Of a DNA stretch of 18,460 bases, positions 17,500-18,460 are shown in pieces. The notes under the pieces are model-generated. The model saw only the letters and a program-made list of their open reading frames with translations, was not told the DNA's origin and ran no database searches. The stretch covers positions 1 through 18,460 of the forward strand of contig SAUG01000216.1 of the NCBI GenBank assembly GCA_011316305.1, in the 5' to 3' direction. Position numbers and translations under genes: made by a program. The DNA comes from Rusavskia elegans. Taxonomy: Eukaryota; Ascomycota; Lecanoromycetes; Teloschistales; Teloschistaceae. Numbering within the stretch: the stretch's first letter is position 1; each line of letters starts with the position of its first letter.

Positions 17500-18460
17500 T
17501 AATTAATTTGGTTTTGGTTTTGGTATCCGGTAAACCAGTGGTTCGGTGAGCAAATCAAGCGTTAGTATACCAGTATTAAATATACGGTAGTAGAATTTAT
17601 ACCCCAGTTTAGTTAACGTAAATAACGGTTCTTTCTATAGAATTTTAATTTAAATTTACTTAGTAATATAACGTATCTTTCTACCGATAACTTAACGTAG
17701 AAATCTTTATAGATAAGTATACCTCGCAGTTATCGCTTCTTCTTCTTTTACCAGTAATATAAGCCCCTCGTAAGTACTATAATTTACTAAAAGCCTTTAC
17801 GTACGTATATACTCCCGCTAATAGCTATAGTTATAAGCTAATCCAGATAGTAGTATCTATATCCGTAATAATTATATCTACCCGCGCGGTTATCGACTAT
17901 CTCGTTATAGCTAGAGTAACCTATTTTAACTTCGATAAAAATAGCCTTTTTACCGCCTTTAAAATATACTATCCGACCTTTCTATCTCCTTTTAATCTAA
18001 TCGATCGGGTAAAGCTTCTAGCCGTAGTAGCTAGCGTACTACCTAGCGATCTTCTTAAAGTCTAATAGACTAAAGAGTACCTTAATAGTTTAGCGGAACG
18101 TTTAGGTACGGGTTATATAATAAATATAGCCGAGGCGACAGATATAGATAATTACTTTGTAGTATAGTAAATAGATATAGCGGAAATATTAGAAGCTGAT
18201 AATTATATATAACGTCGAGGAAGGAATATCTGGTATTTAAACTGGATCGAAGACTGCGAGTAACGAAGTTATACTTATAAAGTAGAGGATTCGTGATCGC
18301 GAATAAAGAAGGAAATAGTCAAATGGAAGTAATTAACTACGCTGTAAATCTTGCCTGACGAACTATATACCTTTAGCTATGAAAATTTCTTTGTACGTAA
18401 AATACAACAATCGTTACCGTATATAACGTTAATAGAACATATATATATATATATAAAAAT
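17500..18460 (+). repeat. Family B repeat, least mutated copy, cut by window end (B3)
   Basis: It starts with ttggttttggttttgg, then tatccggtaaaccagtggtt and cggtgagcaaatcaagcg. It contains a long coding relic and ends in the family terminal region (taactacgctgtaaatcttgcctgacgaac ... cgttaccgtatataacg, then (TA)n at 18438-18453). The final 3' end seen in B1 lies beyond the window. It is the best reference for the family: CpA and TpG sites survive in number, e.g. accagtggttcggtgagc and cccagtttag. The element class is unclear: the ends show neither clear LTR signals nor inverted repeats, and the (ttggtt)n word at the 5' end could be a tail if the element is read the other way. Confidence 0.8.
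17691..18347 (+). pseudogene. Family B coding relic, unknown protein
   Basis: One frame (codon starts divisible by 3) runs for about 219 codons with around ten breaks, all TAA or TAG. A hydrophobic stretch LSLLLLLPVI near 17730-17760 is followed by APRKYYNLLKAFTYVYTPANS. Then come STRAVIDYLVIARVTYFNFD, the DRVKLLAVVASVLPSDLLKV segment, LNSLAERLGTGYI, and IDIAEILEADNYI. The protein ends in a basic region overlapping the repeat's terminal part. Copy B2 (minus strand) and B1 (1-170) carry homologous frames, which supports real coding ancestry. Two adjacent stops before IDIAEI are shared by B1 and B3. I do not recognise the family and give no function. The start is not set; an ATA near 17709 could be a mutated ATG. 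Confidence 0.6.

Noticed and set aside
17527..17545. cagtggttcggtgagc read as the terminus of another hAT element
   Set aside because: Its flank (tatccggtaaac and the ttggtt repeat) is shared with the family B copies at 9640 and 13730, so it lies inside the repeat unit, and no matching inverted end was found.
1..18460. CRISPR arrays, operons, ribosome binding sites and bacterial-type signals
   Set aside because: No regularly spaced repeats. The RIP signature and chromovirus place the sequence in a fungal genome, where these features are not expected.

Overview
The window is a graveyard of mobile elements from a filamentous ascomycete. It is very AT-rich, CpA and TpG are scarce almost everywhere, TpA is abundant and CpG is kept. 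That is the signature of repeat-induced point mutation (RIP; C to T in CpA context). Protein relics confirm it: conserved Cys, His and Arg codons have become Tyr, Tyr or stop, Trp and Gln codons have become TAG or TAA, and Asp and Gly have become Asn and Arg/Glu. No intact host gene and no credible intact ORF is visible. The species cannot be named from the sequence.

Backbone: most of the window, about 1915 to 16890, is one old Ty3/Gypsy chromovirus on the + strand, cut apart by later insertions. Its pieces in order are a 5' LTR relic (about 1915-2192), gag (about 2790-3579 and 4440 onward), protease to reverse transcriptase (to 5674, then 9039-9465), the end of RNase H with the tether (12318-12690), integrase with chromodomain (about 13757-15260), and a 3' LTR relic (about 16615-16890).

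Insertions: (1) a shorter Gypsy-like element at 5675-9038 with two 411-bp LTRs, a gag relic whose CCHC zinc knuckle is now all Tyr, a second reading frame that I cannot identify, a purine tract and a 5-bp target repeat. I see no reverse transcriptase or integrase in it. (2) A hAT-type DNA transposon family, here called family A, with ends TAGACTGGC...GCCAGTCTA. Seven copies or fragments range from 65 bp to 2504 bp, and three have exact 8-bp target duplications. (3) An unclassified repeat of about 1 kb, here called family B, present as at least four copies or fragments, including both ends of the window. It carries a coding relic of about 215 codons of unknown function. (4) A tRNA-derived, SINE-like module at 4131.

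Nesting gives a relative order: the chromovirus is oldest; the inner Gypsy element, family B and several hAT copies went into it; two hAT copies (2504 bp and 65 bp) went into family B copies. RIP is uneven: family B near 17500-18350 and the 12987-13304 frame are clearly less mutated than the chromovirus.

The stretches 306-1914, about 4246-4430, 15261-16614 and 16891-17183 hold no gene that I can recognise.
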